Assembly: GCF_002904335.1 (NCBI RefSeq)
Contig: NZ_PPHF01000137.1
Span: 1-47,034 of the forward strand
Source of the DNA: Amycolatopsis sp. CA-126428
GTDB taxonomy: Bacteria > Actinomycetota > Actinomycetes > Mycobacteriales > Pseudonocardiaceae
Direction: 5' to 3'
DNA: 47,034 nt
Shown here: piece after piece, positions 1-8,347 of the stretch
Position numbering within the stretch: position 1 is the first letter of the stretch
How the letters are laid out: every line of letters begins with the position of its first letter
Made by a program: the position numbers and the translations under genes
The notes under the pieces: model-generated
Told to the model about the DNA's origin: nothing
Seen by the model: the letters and a program-made list of their open reading frames with translations, nothing else
The model's database searches: none

Positions 1-3000
1 GAACTCACCGCCCGCTACTGGTACGACAACCTCCGCAACCCCGTCCAGTTCCAGACCGCCGTCGAAAACCTCACCGCCGGCGGACACGACCTCTTCATCG
101 AAACCAGCGCCCACCCGGTCCTGACCACCGCCGTCCAGCACGCCACCGCCCTCGGCACCCTGCGCCGCGACCACGGCGGGCTGACGCGGTTCACGAGCGC
201 GCTCGCCGAGGCCCACCTGCACGGGGCCGAGCCGGACTGGTCCGCCGTCTTCCCCGGGGCCCGGCGGATCGAGCTGCCCACCTACCCGTTCCAGCGCCGC
301 ACCTACTGGCTCGCGGGCCCGGCCGGCGCGGCCGATCCGGGCCGCCTCGGGCTGACCGCCGACGACCACCCGCTGCTCGGCGGCGCGATCGTCCTCGCCG
401 ACGGTGCCACGACCGTGCTGACCGGGCGGATCTCCCCGCAGACCCACCCGTGGCTGGCCGACCACGCGGTGCACGGCACGAAGCTGCTGCCGGGCACCGC
501 GTTCGTGGACCTCGTCCTGCACGCCGCCCGGCACACCGACCGCACCGCGCTGGCCGAGCTCACCCTCGAGGCACCGCTGGTCTTCGGCGACGCCCCGGTC
601 CAGCTGCAGGTCGCGGTGACCGGGGACACCGTGACGATCCACTCGCGTCCCGCTGCCGAGGACGCGTCGTGGACCCGCCACGCCACCGCGACGCTGACCG
701 GCGACCCGCTCCCCGCGCCGCCGGCGGGACCGGCGCCGTGGCCGCCCGCGGGCGCCGAGCCCGTCGACCTCGCCGGCGGCTACGACGACCTCGCCGCCCA
801 GGGCTACGAATACGGCCCCGGCTTCCGCGGGCTGCGCCGGCTCTGGCGGGACGGCGACACCCGGTACGCCGAGGTCGCGCTGCCCGACGGAACGGACGTC
901 ACCGGCTACGGCATCCACCCCGCGCTCCTCGACGCGGCGCTGCACCCCCTGCTGGTCACGAGGACGGACACGGACCTGCGGCTCCCGTTCGCCTGGGAGA
1001 CGGTCGGGCTGCACCAGACCCACCCGACGGCGCTGCGCGTGCGGCTCACCACCCTGGCGGACGGCTCCGCCTCGGTCCTGCTGACCGACACCGCGAACAC
1101 GCCGATCGCCACCATCGGAGCGCTGCGCACGCGGGCCGTCGACCCGGACGCACTCGCCGTCCGCACGCACCGGCCGCTGTTCCGGGTCGGCTGGGTCCCG
1201 GTGCCGGTACCGGAGACCGGCGCCGAGTACACGATGGCCGGCCCCGCCGCGGACCCGGCCGTGGGCACCGTCGTCTTCGACGGCACCGGCGGCCCACGGG
1301 ACGCGGTGCCGGCCGCCGGGCACGAACGGGCCGCCGCCGCCCTGCGGTTCGTGCAGGACTGGCTGGCCGGCGAACGGTTCGCCGATGCCCGCCTCGCGGT
1401 GCTGACCCGGGGCGCCGTCGCCACCGGCCCCGGCGAAGACGTCCCCGATCTCGCCGGTTCGCCGCTGTGGGGTCTGTTGCGCACCGCGCAGTCCGAGCAC
1501 CCCGGCCGGTTCGTCCTGGTGGACACCGACCGCCCGGACAGCGAACTGCTGGCGGCGGCGCTCGCCACCGGCGAACCGCAGATCGCGATCCGGGCCGGCG
1601 GCTTGCTGGTCCCGCGCCTGGCGGAAGCCGCCCCGCCGCCGTCCGGGTCGCCGTGGGCGCTGGACACCGCGCCCGGCGGCTCGCTCGACACGCTCACGGC
1701 GCGGCCGTCCGGCGATGCCCTCCGGCCGCTGGGCGAGCTCGAGGTCCGGGTCCGCGTGCGGGCGGCCGGCCTGAACTTCCGGGACGTGCTGATGGCGCTG
1801 GGGCTCTACCCGGGCGACACCCGGCTCGGCGCCGAGGGCGCGGGGGTCGTCGCCGAGGTGGGACCCGGCGTGCACGACCTCGCGCCCGGCGACCGCGTGC
1901 TGGGCGTGCTCGACAACGCCTTCGGCCCGCTGGCGGTGACCGACCGGCGGCTGCTGGCCCCGATCCCCGGGGGCTGGTCGTTCACCCAGGCCGCCGCCGT
2001 CCCGATCGTCCACCTCACCGCCTACTACGGGCTGGTGGACCTCGCCGGGCTGCGGGCGGGCGAGAAGGTCCTCGTGCACGCGGCCGCCGGCGGCGTGGGC
2101 ATCGCGGCGACGCAGCTGGCCCGGCACCTCGGGGCGGAGGTGTTCGCCACGGCGAGCACCGGGAAGCAGGACGTGGTCCGCGGCCTCGGCGTCGACGACG
2201 ACCACCTCGCGGACTCGCGGACGCTGGGCTTCGAGACGGAGTTCGGCAAGCGGACCGACGGCGACGGCGTCGACGTCGTGCTCAACTCGCTGGCCGGGGA
2301 GTTCGTGGACGCGTCGCTGCGGCTGCTCCCCCGCGGCGGCCGGTTCGTCGAGATGGGCAAGACCGACCTGCGCACGCCCGAAGCCGTCGCCGAGCGCCAC
2401 CCCGGCGTCCGGTACCGCGCGTTCGACCTGCACGAGGCCGGCCCCGACCGCATCCAGGAAATGCTCACCACGCTGCTCGGGCTGTTCGCCGACGGGACAC
2501 TCGCGCTGCCGCCGGTCACCGCCTGGGGCATCCACGACGCCCCCGCGGCGTTCCGCCACCTCCAGCAGGCCCGGCACGTCGGGAAGGTGGTGCTCACCAT
2601 CCCGGCGCCGCTCGATCCGGCCGGGACCGTCCTGGTCACCGGCGGCACCGGGGCCCTCGGCGCGCGGCTGGCGCGGCACCTGGTGACCGCGCACGGCGTC
2701 CGCCACCTCGTGCTCACCAGCCGCCGGGGCGCGGACGCGCCGGGCGCGGCCGGCCTGGTGGCGGAACTGGGCGAGCTCGGCGCGGACGTCGTCGTGGCCG
2801 CCTGCGACGCGGCCGACCGCGCGGCGCTCGCCGGGGCGCTCGCCGCCGTCCCGGCGAGCCACCCGCTCACCGCGGTGGTCCACGCCGCGGGCACGCTCGA
2901 CGACGGCCTGCTCACCGGCCTGACCCCGGAGCGGCTGCGGACCGTGCTGCGGCCCAAGCTCGACGCCGCCTGGCACCTGCACGAGCTGACCGCGGAGGCC

Positions 3001-3921
3001 GACCTGGCCGCGTTCGTGCTGTTTTCCTCGATGGCGGGGGTGCTGGGCAACGCGGGCCAGGGCAACTACGCGGCGGCCAACGCCTTCCTCGACGCACTGG
3101 CCCACCACCGCGGGGTCCGCGGCCTGCCGGCCACGGCGCTGGACTGGGGGCTGTGGGCCGGCGCGAGCGCGATGACCGGCGGGCTCGGCGAAACGGACCT
3201 CGCCCGCATGGCCGCCGCCGGCGTCGCGGCGCTGACCGCCGAGGAGGGCCTGGCCCAGTTCGACGCGGGCCTCGCCCTCGCCGGTCCGCAGCTGGTGGCG
3301 GCGAAGCTCGACCGGGCCCGGCTGCGCGCCACCGACGGACCGGTACCGGCCCTGCTCCGCGGCTTGGTGCGGCCGTCGATGCGGCGAGTGGCCGAAGTCC
3401 CGGCCGGCGACACCTTGCCGGCCCGCCTGGCCGGCCTGCCCGAGCCGGCCGGGGCGGCGCTCGTGCTCGACGTGCTGCGCGGCCACGTGGCGGCGGTGCT
3501 CGGCCATGGTGAGCAGGACGGGATCGCCCCGGACCGGCCGTTCAAGGAGCTGGGCTTCGACTCCCTCACCGCGGTCGAACTCCGCAACCGCCTCGGCACG
3601 GCGACCGGGCTGCGCCTGCCCGCCACGGTGGTCTTCGACCACCCGACCCCGGCCGAGCTCGCCCGCTACCTGTACACGACCCTGGTCCCCGACCCGGAAC
3701 CCCCGGCCACGGCGGTGCTCACCGAGCTGACCCGGCTCAACACGGCGCTCGGATCGCTGGCGCTCGAGGCGGAGGACCGCGGGCGGATCGGCGTCCTGCT
3801 GCGCGCGATGCTGGCGAAAGTGCCGGAGGAGACGCAAGCCGGCCCGGCGGCCCCGGACAGCCTCGACGCCGGCGACCTGCTCGCCTTCATCGACAACGAA
3901 CTCGGCCGCGCAGTGGACTGA
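1..3921 (+). CDS. Type I modular polyketide synthase, C-terminal end (partial AT-DH-ER-KR-ACP-docking)
   Basis: The frame is open from base 1, so the 5' part lies outside the window; 1306 residues are visible. In order: the end of an acyltransferase (WYDNLRNPVQF, then the ETSAHPVL element), a dehydratase with intact HxxxGxxxxP (His155) and the LLDAAL aspartate near 311, an enoylreductase with NADPH motif HAAAGGVG near 693, a ketoreductase with GTGALG near 881, LDD at 966-968 and active Tyr1023, and an ACP with GFDSL (Ser1188). The last ~60 residues look like a docking tail (LLAFIDNELG), and there is no thioesterase. All reductive domains look active, so the module should leave a fully reduced beta-carbon. 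LDD marks a B-type KR. The ER has Tyr in ALGLYPG, the residue linked in the literature to 2S-methyl products. The AT specificity motif is outside the window, so the extender unit cannot be called. Confidence 0.97.
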   Translation, partial: ELTARYWYDNLRNPVQFQTAVENLTAGGHDLFIETSAHPVLTTAVQHATALGTLRRDHGGLTRFTSALAEAHLHGAEPDWSAVFPGARRIELPTYPFQRRTYWLAGPAGAADPGRLGLTADDHPLLGGAIVLADGATTVLTGRISPQTHPWLADHAVHGTKLLPGTAFVDLVLHAARHTDRTALAELTLEAPLVFGDAPVQLQVAVTGDTVTIHSRPAAEDASWTRHATATLTGDPLPAPPAGPAPWPPAGAEPVDLAGGYDDLAAQGYEYGPGFRGLRRLWRDGDTRYAEVALPDGTDVTGYGIHPALLDAALHPLLVTRTDTDLRLPFAWETVGLHQTHPTALRVRLTTLADGSASVLLTDTANTPIATIGALRTRAVDPDALAVRTHRPLFRVGWVPVPVPETGAEYTMAGPAADPAVGTVVFDGTGGPRDAVPAAGHERAAAALRFVQDWLAGERFADARLAVLTRGAVATGPGEDVPDLAGSPLWGLLRTAQSEHPGRFVLVDTDRPDSELLAAALATGEPQIAIRAGGLLVPRLAEAAPPPSGSPWALDTAPGGSLDTLTARPSGDALRPLGELEVRVRVRAAGLNFRDVLMALGLYPGDTRLGAEGAGVVAEVGPGVHDLAPGDRVLGVLDNAFGPLAVTDRRLLAPIPGGWSFTQAAAVPIVHLTAYYGLVDLAGLRAGEKVLVHAAAGGVGIAATQLARHLGAEVFATASTGKQDVVRGLGVDDDHLADSRTLGFETEFGKRTDGDGVDVVLNSLAGEFVDASLRLLPRGGRFVEMGKTDLRTPEAVAERHPGVRYRAFDLHEAGPDRIQEMLTTLLGLFADGTLALPPVTAWGIHDAPAAFRHLQQARHVGKVVLTIPAPLDPAGTVLVTGGTGALGARLARHLVTAHGVRHLVLTSRRGADAPGAAGLVAELGELGADVVVAACDAADRAALAGALAAVPASHPLTAVVHAAGTLDDGLLTGLTPERLRTVLRPKLDAAWHLHELTAEADLAAFVLFSSMAGVLGNAGQGNYAAANAFLDALAHHRGVRGLPATALDWGLWAGASAMTGGLGETDLARMAAAGVAALTAEEGLAQFDAGLALAGPQLVAAKLDRARLRATDGPVPALLRGLVRPSMRRVAEVPAGDTLPARLAGLPEPAGAALVLDVLRGHVAAVLGHGEQDGIAPDRPFKELGFDSLTAVELRNRLGTATGLRLPATVVFDHPTPAELARYLYTTLVPDPEPPATAVLTELTRLNTALGSLALEAEDRGRIGVLLRAMLAKVPEETQAGPAAPDSLDAGDLLAFIDNELGRAVD

Positions 3922-3940
3922 CCCCACAACCGCGAACACC

Positions 3941-3974
3941 GACGGCCCGGCCCCCCGAACGGGGCCGGGCCGTC
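3941..3974. terminator. Perfect hairpin after the PKS gene
   Basis: A perfect 14-bp stem (GACGGCCCGGCCCC at 3941-3954 and its complement at 3961-3974) with a 6-nt loop begins 20 bases after the PKS stop codon. It has no T-tract on the plus strand. It probably ends PKS transcription and separates it from the convergent P450 gene. Confidence 0.8.
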
Positions 3975-4010
3975 TCCGGCCCGGGAGCGCCGTCGCCCGG
4001 CGACACACCG

Positions 4011-4051
4011 AAAAGGACGCCTCCAGTGCGGCAAGCACACTGAAGGCGTCC
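4011..4051 (-). terminator. Rho-independent-type terminator of the P450 gene
   Basis: Read on the minus strand, a 14-bp stem with one mismatch (4038-4051 and 4015-4028, 9-nt loop) is followed directly by TTTT. It begins 19 bases past the stop codon of the minus-strand P450. Together with 3941-3974 it makes a double, convergent terminator block. Confidence 0.75.
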
Positions 4052-4069
4052 CGAAAACCACGCCGGGAA

Positions 4070-5296
4070 CTACCAGGTCACCGGCAGCTCCAGCACGCTC
4101 TGCACCGGACCGAACTCCACGCTCCGCAGCGGCACCTGATCGACCGGGACCGTGATCCGCAGGTCCGGCAGCCGCCGGAACAGCAGCTCGAACACCACTT
4201 CCAGTTCCAGGCGCGCCAGGTGCTGGCCGACGCACTGGTGGACCCCGTGGCCGAACGCCAGGTGCCGCCGGCTCGTGCGGTGGATGTCGAATTCGTGCGG
4301 GCGGTCGTGCACCTGCGGGTCGCGGTTGACCAGGCTCGCCGACATCAGCACGCCGTCGCCGGCTTCGATCCGGTAGCCGTCGATCTCGACGTCCGCGGTG
4401 GCCACCCGCAGGCCGCCCGTCTCGGTCAGGGCCACGAACCGCAGCAGTTCCTCGACCGCCGTCGGGATCAGCGCCGGGTACCGTTTGATCTCGGCCAGCT
4501 GCTCGGGGTGCTCCAGGAGCGTCATGACCCCCAGCGAGATCAGCCCCGACGTCGTCTCGTGGCCGGCGACGAGCAGGACGTAGATGATCTGCACCAGTTC
4601 GTCGCGGGTGAGCTCACCGGCCAGCACGCCCCGGGCCAGCACGCCGATCAGGCCGGATCCGGGCTCGCGCTCCTGCTCGACAGCCATCCGGGTCAAGTAC
4701 TCCAGCAGCTGCCGCGCCGAAGTCTGCAGCGTCTGCGCGTCGCTGGACTGCATCAGGTTGCCCGCGACGTCCCGGAAGAACTCACTGTCCTCCACCGGGA
4801 CACCGATCATCTCGGAGACGGTGATCGACGGCACCTGGACCGCCAGCGCCGTGACGAGGTCCACGGGCGGCCCCGCCGCCACCATCCGGTCGATCAGTTC
4901 GCCGGTGATCTGCTCGATCCGGGGCCGCATCGCCTGGATCTGCTTGAGGGTGAACTCCGGGTTGAGCAGCTTCCGGTGGGTGGTGTGCTCGGGCGGGTCC
5001 GCCCCGAGCAGCGCGACCTTCCTGGCGTGCCCGGCTTCGAAGCGGGGGGCCAGGATCGGGAAGTCGGGGTTGGTGCGGTCCGAGGAGATCCGCGGGTCCG
5101 CCAGCAGGCTGCGGGCCTGCGAGTAGCCGGAGACCAGCCACGCGTGGCGGCCGTTGTAGAGGCGGACTTTGTTCAACGGCCCCCGCTCCGCCAGCCGCAG
5201 CATGCTGTCGGGCGGGGCGTACGGGCACGTCCGGGGCTCCGGGAAGGGGGGCACCTCGGTCACCGGGGTCGAGGTGCTGCTTTCTGTGTCGGTCAT
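4070..5296 (-). CDS. Cytochrome P450 (bacterial class I)
   Basis: This 408-residue soluble P450 would hydroxylate or otherwise oxidise a small molecule, probably the polyketide. Visible motifs are the I-helix oxygen-binding AGHETT, the EELLR (ExxR) motif of the K helix, and the heme loop FGHGVHQCVGQ with ligand Cys355. The N-terminus has no membrane anchor, as usual for actinomycete P450s that take electrons from a small ferredoxin; one is encoded at 10344-10538. The start ATG at 5296 follows GAAGG about 9 bases upstream. The longer open frame upstream is a shadow of the FAD oxidase. A GCAAAG-N4-GCTAAAG repeat at 5380-5396 suggests control by the SARP gene at 11939. Substrate and position of oxidation cannot be read from sequence. 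Confidence 0.96.
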   Translation of the reverse strand: MTDTESSTSTPVTEVPPFPEPRTCPYAPPDSMLRLAERGPLNKVRLYNGRHAWLVSGYSQARSLLADPRISSDRTNPDFPILAPRFEAGHARKVALLGADPPEHTTHRKLLNPEFTLKQIQAMRPRIEQITGELIDRMVAAGPPVDLVTALAVQVPSITVSEMIGVPVEDSEFFRDVAGNLMQSSDAQTLQTSARQLLEYLTRMAVEQEREPGSGLIGVLARGVLAGELTRDELVQIIYVLLVAGHETTSGLISLGVMTLLEHPEQLAEIKRYPALIPTAVEELLRFVALTETGGLRVATADVEIDGYRIEAGDGVLMSASLVNRDPQVHDRPHEFDIHRTSRRHLAFGHGVHQCVGQHLARLELEVVFELLFRRLPDLRITVPVDQVPLRSVEFGPVQSVLELPVTW

Positions 5297-5379
5297 GGGA
5301 TCTCGCCTTCGACGGGGAGGACACCTGCGGGACGCGCCGGCCGCGAATGCCCAATGCGGAACCATCGTCGACCGGCCGG

Positions 5380-5396
5380 GCAAAGGGCCGCTAAAG
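5380..5396 (-). promoter_or_regulatory. Candidate SARP direct repeat upstream of the P450
   Basis: GCAAAG at 5380-5385 and GCTAAAG at 5390-5396 (CTTTAGC-N4-CTTTGC in the direction of transcription) lie 84-100 bases upstream of the P450 start. The repeat ends are 11 bp apart, the spacing typical of SARP heptamer repeats. The same arrangement recurs at 7075-7091. Confidence 0.5.
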
Positions 5397-5436
5397 CCGG
5401 CGATCCATTGTGGACGATTCGGCCGGCACCGCGGGA

Positions 5437-6963
5437 TCAGCCGATCGCCTGGGGGAACGTGAAGAACCGGTACGGGTCGTAGGCGTGCTTCACCGCGGCC
5501 AGCCGGTCGTAGTTGGCGCCGTAGTAGGCCGAACGCCAGTCCGCGAGCCGAGGGTCGACGAAGTTCTGGTACGTCGACCCGGAGTACTTGCTCAGCACCC
5601 CCAGCCCGGTGGCCGCCCAGGCCTCCGCGGCGGCCTTGTCCTCGGCCGCCGGCGTGCTGGTGGGCAGCGCCGCGGAGAAGCTGAGGCTGATCTCGGCGGA
5701 GCGGTGGACGAAGGCGGTGGCGTCCGGCGCGACCTCGCCCGCCCGGCCGCCGAAGAGGCAGGCGCCGTGAATGCCCCGGCCGTGCCCGGGCCGCCGGTCC
5801 GCCGCGAACGCGGTGAGCACCTCGTCGACGGCCGAAGCCGGCAGCGCGGTGCCGTACAGGCGGCTCCGTTCGACGGTGAAGCCGGTCCGGGGCAGCAGGG
5901 CCCCGGGCGACGTGCCGACCCGGTGGCACTGGCCGACGGTCTTGTCCGAACAGCTGTACCGCTGCATCATCGCGTCGCGGTAGGTCAGGTCCTGGGTCAC
6001 CCGGCTCGCCGGCGCACGCCCGATCTTCGCTTGCAGGTCGTCGAGAGCGGCGTCGAGGTCTTCGGGCGTGCCCGTCCAGGCGCCGAAGATCGCCACGATG
6101 GGCACGTTCCCCGGGGCGGCGTCGCTCAGCTGGATGGTCAGCCCGGACCCGATCTGCCGCGGGCCGCCGGCCGCCCAGTGCTGCCAGCCGGACAGCACGG
6201 CGGCGGCGTCGTCCCACGACCACGAGGTGCTGAAGTTGATCATCCGGGTGACCGGGACAGGGGTGACCGTGTAGGAGGTCACGATGCCGAAGTTGCCGCC
6301 ACCGCCCCCGCGCAGGGCCCAGAACAGGTCCGGTTCCTCGTCCTCGCGGGCGCAGACCCGCCGGCCGTCCGCGAGCACGACTTCGGCCGCCACCAGGTGG
6401 TCGCAGGCCAGCCCGTACCGCCGGGTCAGCATGCCGATGCCGCCGCCCTGCACGAACCCGCCGGCGCCCACGGTCGGGCACAGCCCACCGGGGAAGGCCA
6501 GCCCGGCCGGCGCGAGCGCGTCGAGCACGTCCACCTGCTGGGCACCGGGGCCGAGCACCACCGCGGCGGCGTCGCCGGAGACGGCGTCGAGGCGCGAGAC
6601 GTCGATGACGAGCCCGCTGGTGAGCGAAAACCCGGCCGGGCTGTGCCCACCGGACCGCGCGGTCGCCCGGATGCTGTTGTCGTGCGCGAACTTCAGGCAG
6701 GTGGCGACGTCCGCGGCCGAGCGGCAGTAGGCGATGGCGGCGGGGTTGATCGCGTCGAATTCGCTGAAGAACAGCTGCTTGGCTTCGGCGTAGCTGCTGT
6801 TGCCGGGCAGGACCAGGGTGCCCTGCAGGTGCCGGCCCAGCTGCGGCCAGTCGATCGTGGGCCCGCCCGCCCGGGCGACGGCGCCGGGCAACGCGGCCAG
6901 CCCCGCGGCCACCACCGCTCCGGCTCCCGTCCGCAGTACGGACCTCCGGCTGATCGCCATCAT
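5437..6963 (-). CDS. Tat-exported BBE-type FAD-linked oxidase
   Basis: This 508-residue flavoprotein belongs to the berberine-bridge/FAD-linked oxidase family, whose members oxidise C-H, alcohol or amine groups using oxygen. The N-terminus carries a twin-arginine signal (SRRSVLR followed by an Ala/Val-rich stretch), so it is probably exported folded. RSGGHSPAG (His107) and GGLCPTVG (Cys162) are the two residues that bind FAD covalently in bicovalent BBE enzymes. The C-terminus has the family's YYG.NY...KHAYDPYRFF block. Two adjacent ATGs (6963, 6960) follow AGAGGAG; the first is given, the second has slightly better spacing. A SARP-type repeat lies at 7075-7091. Export suggests a late, extracytoplasmic tailoring step, for example oxidation of a masked product, but this is inference. 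Confidence 0.93.
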   Translation of the reverse strand: MMAISRRSVLRTGAGAVVAAGLAALPGAVARAGGPTIDWPQLGRHLQGTLVLPGNSSYAEAKQLFFSEFDAINPAAIAYCRSAADVATCLKFAHDNSIRATARSGGHSPAGFSLTSGLVIDVSRLDAVSGDAAAVVLGPGAQQVDVLDALAPAGLAFPGGLCPTVGAGGFVQGGGIGMLTRRYGLACDHLVAAEVVLADGRRVCAREDEEPDLFWALRGGGGGNFGIVTSYTVTPVPVTRMINFSTSWSWDDAAAVLSGWQHWAAGGPRQIGSGLTIQLSDAAPGNVPIVAIFGAWTGTPEDLDAALDDLQAKIGRAPASRVTQDLTYRDAMMQRYSCSDKTVGQCHRVGTSPGALLPRTGFTVERSRLYGTALPASAVDEVLTAFAADRRPGHGRGIHGACLFGGRAGEVAPDATAFVHRSAEISLSFSAALPTSTPAAEDKAAAEAWAATGLGVLSKYSGSTYQNFVDPRLADWRSAYYGANYDRLAAVKHAYDPYRFFTFPQAIG

Positions 6964-7074
6964 CCACTCCTCTTCCGGTTGCGCCCGCATCGGCGGCCCG
7001 GTCCCGCCCGGAGTGGCACCCGCCGATGTCCCGGCGGCTTTCCCGCCGGAACAGCCGAATCGTGGCGGCGGCGC

Positions 7075-7091
7075 GCAAAGAACGGCTAAAG
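7075..7091 (-). promoter_or_regulatory. Candidate SARP direct repeat upstream of the FAD oxidase
   Basis: GCAAAG (7075-7080), four bases, then GCTAAAG (7085-7091): the same half-sites, order and spacing as at 5380-5396. It lies 112-128 bases upstream of the oxidase start. The spacer bases differ (AACG versus GGCC), which argues that the half-sites are what is conserved. Confidence 0.5.
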
Positions 7092-7260
7092 CGAGCCCGG
7101 ATCGGGAGAAAGGCCGAGGGGGCTTACCGGCGGAACGCCGCTCTTCACGGCCTGCGCCCCGAAGGCGGTCGAGCGGGTGTTTCGGCGGGGGTCGAGCAGG
7201 CAGCCGACGACGAAACCGCCGCCGCCCGGCTCATCCCGCCCAGGAGCCCGAACCTCCGGC

Positions 7261-7420
7261 GACCGCACACCACCGGCCCACTCACGCCGACGAGCCCGCC
7301 CTCCGCGACCGCGACCGGGCACACCACCCGGCCCACTCACACCAACGAGCCCGAGCCCCCAAGCAACCACGACCGGGCACACCACCCGCCCCGCACTCAC
7401 CCCGCCCGCACCGGAACCCC
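7261..7420. repeat. Three degenerate tandem repeat units of about 52-58 bp
   Basis: The block GACCG..CACACCAC, followed by GGCCCACTCAC and AACGAGCCCG-like segments, starts at 7261, 7313 and 7371. Units 2 and 3 share GACCGGGCACACCACCCG exactly; unit 1 is more diverged. The plus strand is strongly C-rich. It lies between the end of the TetR gene and the promoter of the oxidase. No function is evident. Confidence 0.6.
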
Positions 7421-7425
7421 GGCGG

Positions 7426-8223
7426 TCACCCCGTCTTCGCCCGGTTGCGGTGGGCGCGCTGGCGGCAGGTGGCCCCGCAGTACCGGGCCGGCCGCCCGGT
7501 ACTGCCGGGCTCGATGGGCGTCCCGCACACCGTGCACCGGGGGCCGCCGGCCGGTTCCGTGGTTTCGTTACGCGGCTCGGCCGCCTGCCGAGTTTCGTTA
7601 CGCTCGACCGGCAGCACCATCAGTTTCGTGACATCGGGTGCCGGGACCGGGGCCCGGCCGTCGTCCGGGCGCAACGCGCCGGCGATCAGCGCCACCATCC
7701 GCCAGGAGAAGCCGTGGTGACCGCGGGCCACCATCACCGAGGCGACCACCAGCATGCGGACCTCGGCCACATCCAGGTCGGCGCGCACCCGGCCGGCCGC
7801 CTTGGCCCGGGCCAGCAGCGCGCCCAGCGCGGCCTCGAACGACCGGTCGGCGTCCCGGTCGGGCAGCAGCTCCGCCGCGCCCTGGGTGTCGAACGCCTCG
7901 CACAACGCCTTGTTGATCACCGTCTGGTCGACCATCAGGTAGAAGAACCGGAAGAACGCGTCGCCGGCGTCCTCGGCGCCGGCCAGCGCGTCGGCCTGCT
8001 CGGCCAGCTGCCGCAGGCCGGAGTCGACGACCGTGCGGAACAGCTCCTCCCGGGCCGGGAAGTGCCGGTACACCGTGCCGACCCCGACGCCGGCCCGCCG
8101 CGCGATCTCGTCGAACGACACCGCGACGCCTTGCGCGGCGAGCAGATCCGCCGCGGCCTCCAGCAGGCGCGCGCGGTTGCGCCGCGCGTCGGCCCGCTTC
8201 GGGTCCACTGCCGCCTTGCCCAT
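7426..8223 (-). CDS. TetR-family repressor with C-terminal zinc-ribbon-like tail
   Basis: This 265-residue regulator has an N-terminal TetR helix-turn-helix (residues ~12-58, with VSFDEIARRAGVGVGTVYRHF) and the usual alpha-helical ligand domain to about residue 195. Unusually, the last ~35 residues carry CTVC ... YCGATC, a CxxC/CxxxC set followed by RQRAHRNR, which looks like a small zinc-binding basic tail. ATG 8223 has AGGTGG seven bases upstream; a GTG at 8229 is the alternative. The gene is divergent from the SnoaL-like gene and MFS exporter, and a perfect palindrome sits inside the shared promoter at 8257-8272. It is therefore probably the local repressor of export, released by the pathway product or an intermediate. 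Confidence 0.92.
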   Translation of the reverse strand: MGKAAVDPKRADARRNRARLLEAAADLLAAQGVAVSFDEIARRAGVGVGTVYRHFPAREELFRTVVDSGLRQLAEQADALAGAEDAGDAFFRFFYLMVDQTVINKALCEAFDTQGAAELLPDRDADRSFEAALGALLARAKAAGRVRADLDVAEVRMLVVASVMVARGHHGFSWRMVALIAGALRPDDGRAPVPAPDVTKLMVLPVERNETRQAAEPRNETTEPAGGPRCTVCGTPIEPGSTGRPARYCGATCRQRAHRNRAKTG

Positions 8224-8248
8224 GAGCACACCACCTCACCCGGCCGGG

Positions 8249-8278
8249 TTGACATCCGGAGAGCCTTCTCCGTATTGT
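8249..8278 (+). promoter_or_regulatory. Promoter of SnoaL-MFS operon with embedded TetR operator
   Basis: TTGACA (8249-8254), an 18-base spacer and TATTGT (8273-8278) make a good sigma-70-type promoter. The spacer contains a perfect inverted repeat, CGGAGA-GCCT-TCTCCG, at 8257-8272. A repressor bound there would block RNA polymerase. The adjacent TetR gene is the obvious candidate; binding is inferred. Confidence 0.65.
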
Positions 8279-8347
8279 TCCAACCGGAGGACATCTTCCA
8301 GTTCAGTGCAGACTACCACCGGCTGCTCAGCCATTCAGGAGAGTTTC

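Larger units (their letters stand above)
6964..7425. other. Intergenic region with FAD oxidase promoter and degenerate repeats
   Basis: These 462 bases hold the upstream region of the FAD oxidase (with the 7075-7091 repeat) and, from 7261, a C-rich stretch built of three related units. The short open frames here have no recognisable product and the repeat gives them similar low-complexity translations. I see no gene. Confidence 0.6.

Noticed and set aside
450..3512. Long Arg/Pro-rich open frames inside the PKS, nSTAND, GH2 and other genes on both strands
   Set aside because: They are typical shadows in high-GC DNA: extreme Arg/Ala/Pro content, no motifs, complete overlap with genes that have clear domains.
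4070..7078. A single ~1000-residue minus-strand open frame covering the P450 and the FAD oxidase region
   Set aside because: Its N-terminal two thirds is the out-of-frame shadow of the FAD oxidase and is Arg-rich with no domain. Only the P450 part, from ATG 5296, is real.
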